The position numbers and the translations under genes are program-made. Below the pieces are notes generated by a model that searched no databases, was not told where the DNA came from, and was given only the letters and a program-made list of their open reading frames with translations. Shown here piece after piece: positions 62,496-64,000 of a stretch of DNA of 64,000 nt; the stretch's first letter is position 1, and the number at the start of each line of letters is the position of its first letter. The DNA is from Streptomyces sp. MMBL 11-1 (GTDB lineage Bacteria; Actinomycetota; Actinomycetes; Streptomycetales; Streptomycetaceae): positions 1,550,001 to 1,614,000 of the forward strand of contig NZ_CP117709.1 in the NCBI RefSeq assembly GCF_028622875.1, in the 5' to 3' direction.

Positions 62496-62606
62496 CTTCT
62501 CCTTGGATTCCAAGGCGAAGCGACAATTTGACGATCTTCACCCTTGCTGGTGAACGCTCCTTCGATCCGGGCACGCCCCTTCGAAGGTCGCAGAAAACTA
62601 CGCGGC

Positions 62607-63386
62607 ATGGAGCAGCACAACCCCTCGATACGTGACGAAGCACTTGCCCTCTTGCGGAGCGGAAGCACCAATCGAGCAGTGGCAGAACATCTCGACGTGC
62701 CGCGCGGAACCGTCGGCTGGTGGCTGCACGAGGACCGCAAGCGACGCGGTGTGCAGTACGAACCGCCCACCGACTGCCCTGTGTGCACAGGCCGACAGGT
62801 CGATCGCGCCGCCTACGCCTACCTACTGGGGCTGTACCTCGGCGACGGCCACATCACGTCGAAGACCAAGCAGCATCATCTATCGATCTTCTGCGACGCC
62901 ATCTGGCCGGGCGTGATCGACGAGGCGGAATCGGCCATGCGCACGGTCATGCCGATGCCGCGCATCGGTCGGCGTGAGCGAGACAACTGCATCGAAGTGA
63001 AGTCGTACAGCAAACACTGGACCTGCGCCTTTCCACAGCACGGACCGGGCAAGAAGCACGAGCGGCCGATCGTTCTCGAAACGTGGCAGCAGGAAATCGT
63101 CGGCACCCACCCGTGGCACTTCATCCGCGGCCTCATCCACTCCGACGGATGTCGGAACATGAACTGGACAACCAGGATCGTCAAGGGCGAACAAAAGCGC
63201 TACGAGTACCCCCGGTACTACTTCACCAACGTCTCCGACGACATCCGCCGCCTCTACACCGACACCCTCGACGGACTCGGCATCGTATGGACACACTGCA
63301 CCCGCGCGGGCAAGCCGTACAACATCTCCGTAGCCCGACGGGCATCCGTAGCCCTCATGGATGCGCACGTCGGGCCCAAATACTGA
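62607..63386 (+). CDS. LAGLIDADG homing endonuclease-like protein with HTH
   Basis: The 259-residue product has an N-terminal helix-turn-helix (about residues 7-45: NRAVAEHLDVPRGTVGWWL) and a CPVC pair. Two LAGLIDADG-type motifs follow, AYLLGLYLGDGHIT (about 71-84) and HFIRGLIHSDGCR (about 171-183), each with the metal-binding Asp, spaced as in single-chain homing endonucleases. It stands free, not inside an intron or intein, about 110 bases after the tRNA. It might be an active selfish gene targeting this tRNA region or a domesticated DNA-binding protein. Base composition is somewhat less GC-rich than its neighbours. The ATG at 62607 starts just before the HTH. Confidence 0.85.
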   Translation: MEQHNPSIRDEALALLRSGSTNRAVAEHLDVPRGTVGWWLHEDRKRRGVQYEPPTDCPVCTGRQVDRAAYAYLLGLYLGDGHITSKTKQHHLSIFCDAIWPGVIDEAESAMRTVMPMPRIGRRERDNCIEVKSYSKHWTCAFPQHGPGKKHERPIVLETWQQEIVGTHPWHFIRGLIHSDGCRNMNWTTRIVKGEQKRYEYPRYYFTNVSDDIRRLYTDTLDGLGIVWTHCTRAGKPYNISVARRASVALMDAHVGPKY

Positions 63387-63403
63387 GCTGATCCCGAGCC
63401 GCC

Positions 63404-64000
<597 letters not shown>

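Overview
The window is high-GC DNA with Streptomyces-type gene content: a TerD/TerC tellurium-family pair, uvrB, rpsA, polA, a livJHMGF-type operon, an ANTAR response regulator and pyk, with frequent GTG starts and ATGA/GTGA gene overlaps. From memory, the order uvrB ... rpsA ... polA ... liv ... pyk follows the core chromosome of Streptomyces. The species cannot be named from the sequence alone.

Positions 1 to about 10,240 are the right end of an integrated temperate phage. On the minus strand, from right to left, it carries a large serine integrase, an Xre-type regulator, small early genes, a P-loop replication ATPase, a candidate origin with ten DnaA-box-like repeats, more small genes, then small and large terminase subunits, portal and scaffold. 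One gene (4496-5401) points the other way and looks like cargo. The element cuts an MBL-fold hydrolase gene, whose last 64 codons remain at 10238-10432.

From 10.4 to 29 kb the chromosome carries terC under a yybP-ykoY (Mn2+) riboswitch, two TerD-domain genes, uvrB, an MHYT membrane protein, a glycerophosphodiesterase, an alkylguanine-DNA alkyltransferase, an MFS transporter, a pseudouridine catabolism pair (psuG, pfkB-type kinase), a uridine-kinase-like protein, a divergent HxlR regulator/aminotransferase pair, and a MoxR AAA ATPase with a vWA partner.

The most unusual locus is 26.2-30.25 kb. Between a conserved hypothetical gene and the MoxR/vWA pair, the minus strand encodes two tandem RNAs. 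Each folds into a complete tRNA cloverleaf in circularly permuted order: T arm first, acceptor stem closed by a short loop, D arm last, with the 5' and 3' ends at the anticodon stem. This is the topology of Y RNA/YrlA-type tRNA mimics. I know of no description of this exact arrangement, and it is my main candidate for an undescribed system.

From 30 to 64 kb: a SWIM/SNF2 helicase pair, a stomatin-like protein, a lipoprotein, methyltransferases, coaE, a PAC2 protein, a secreted beta-helix protein, rpsA, hrpB, a secreted lytic transglycosylase, a DUF4184-like membrane protein, polA, an FdhF/YdeP-type molybdoenzyme, a hotdog thioesterase, a branched-chain amino acid ABC operon, an ANTAR response regulator, an atypical tRNA-Leu(CAA), a free-standing LAGLIDADG endonuclease-like gene, and the 3' part of pyk running off the right edge.
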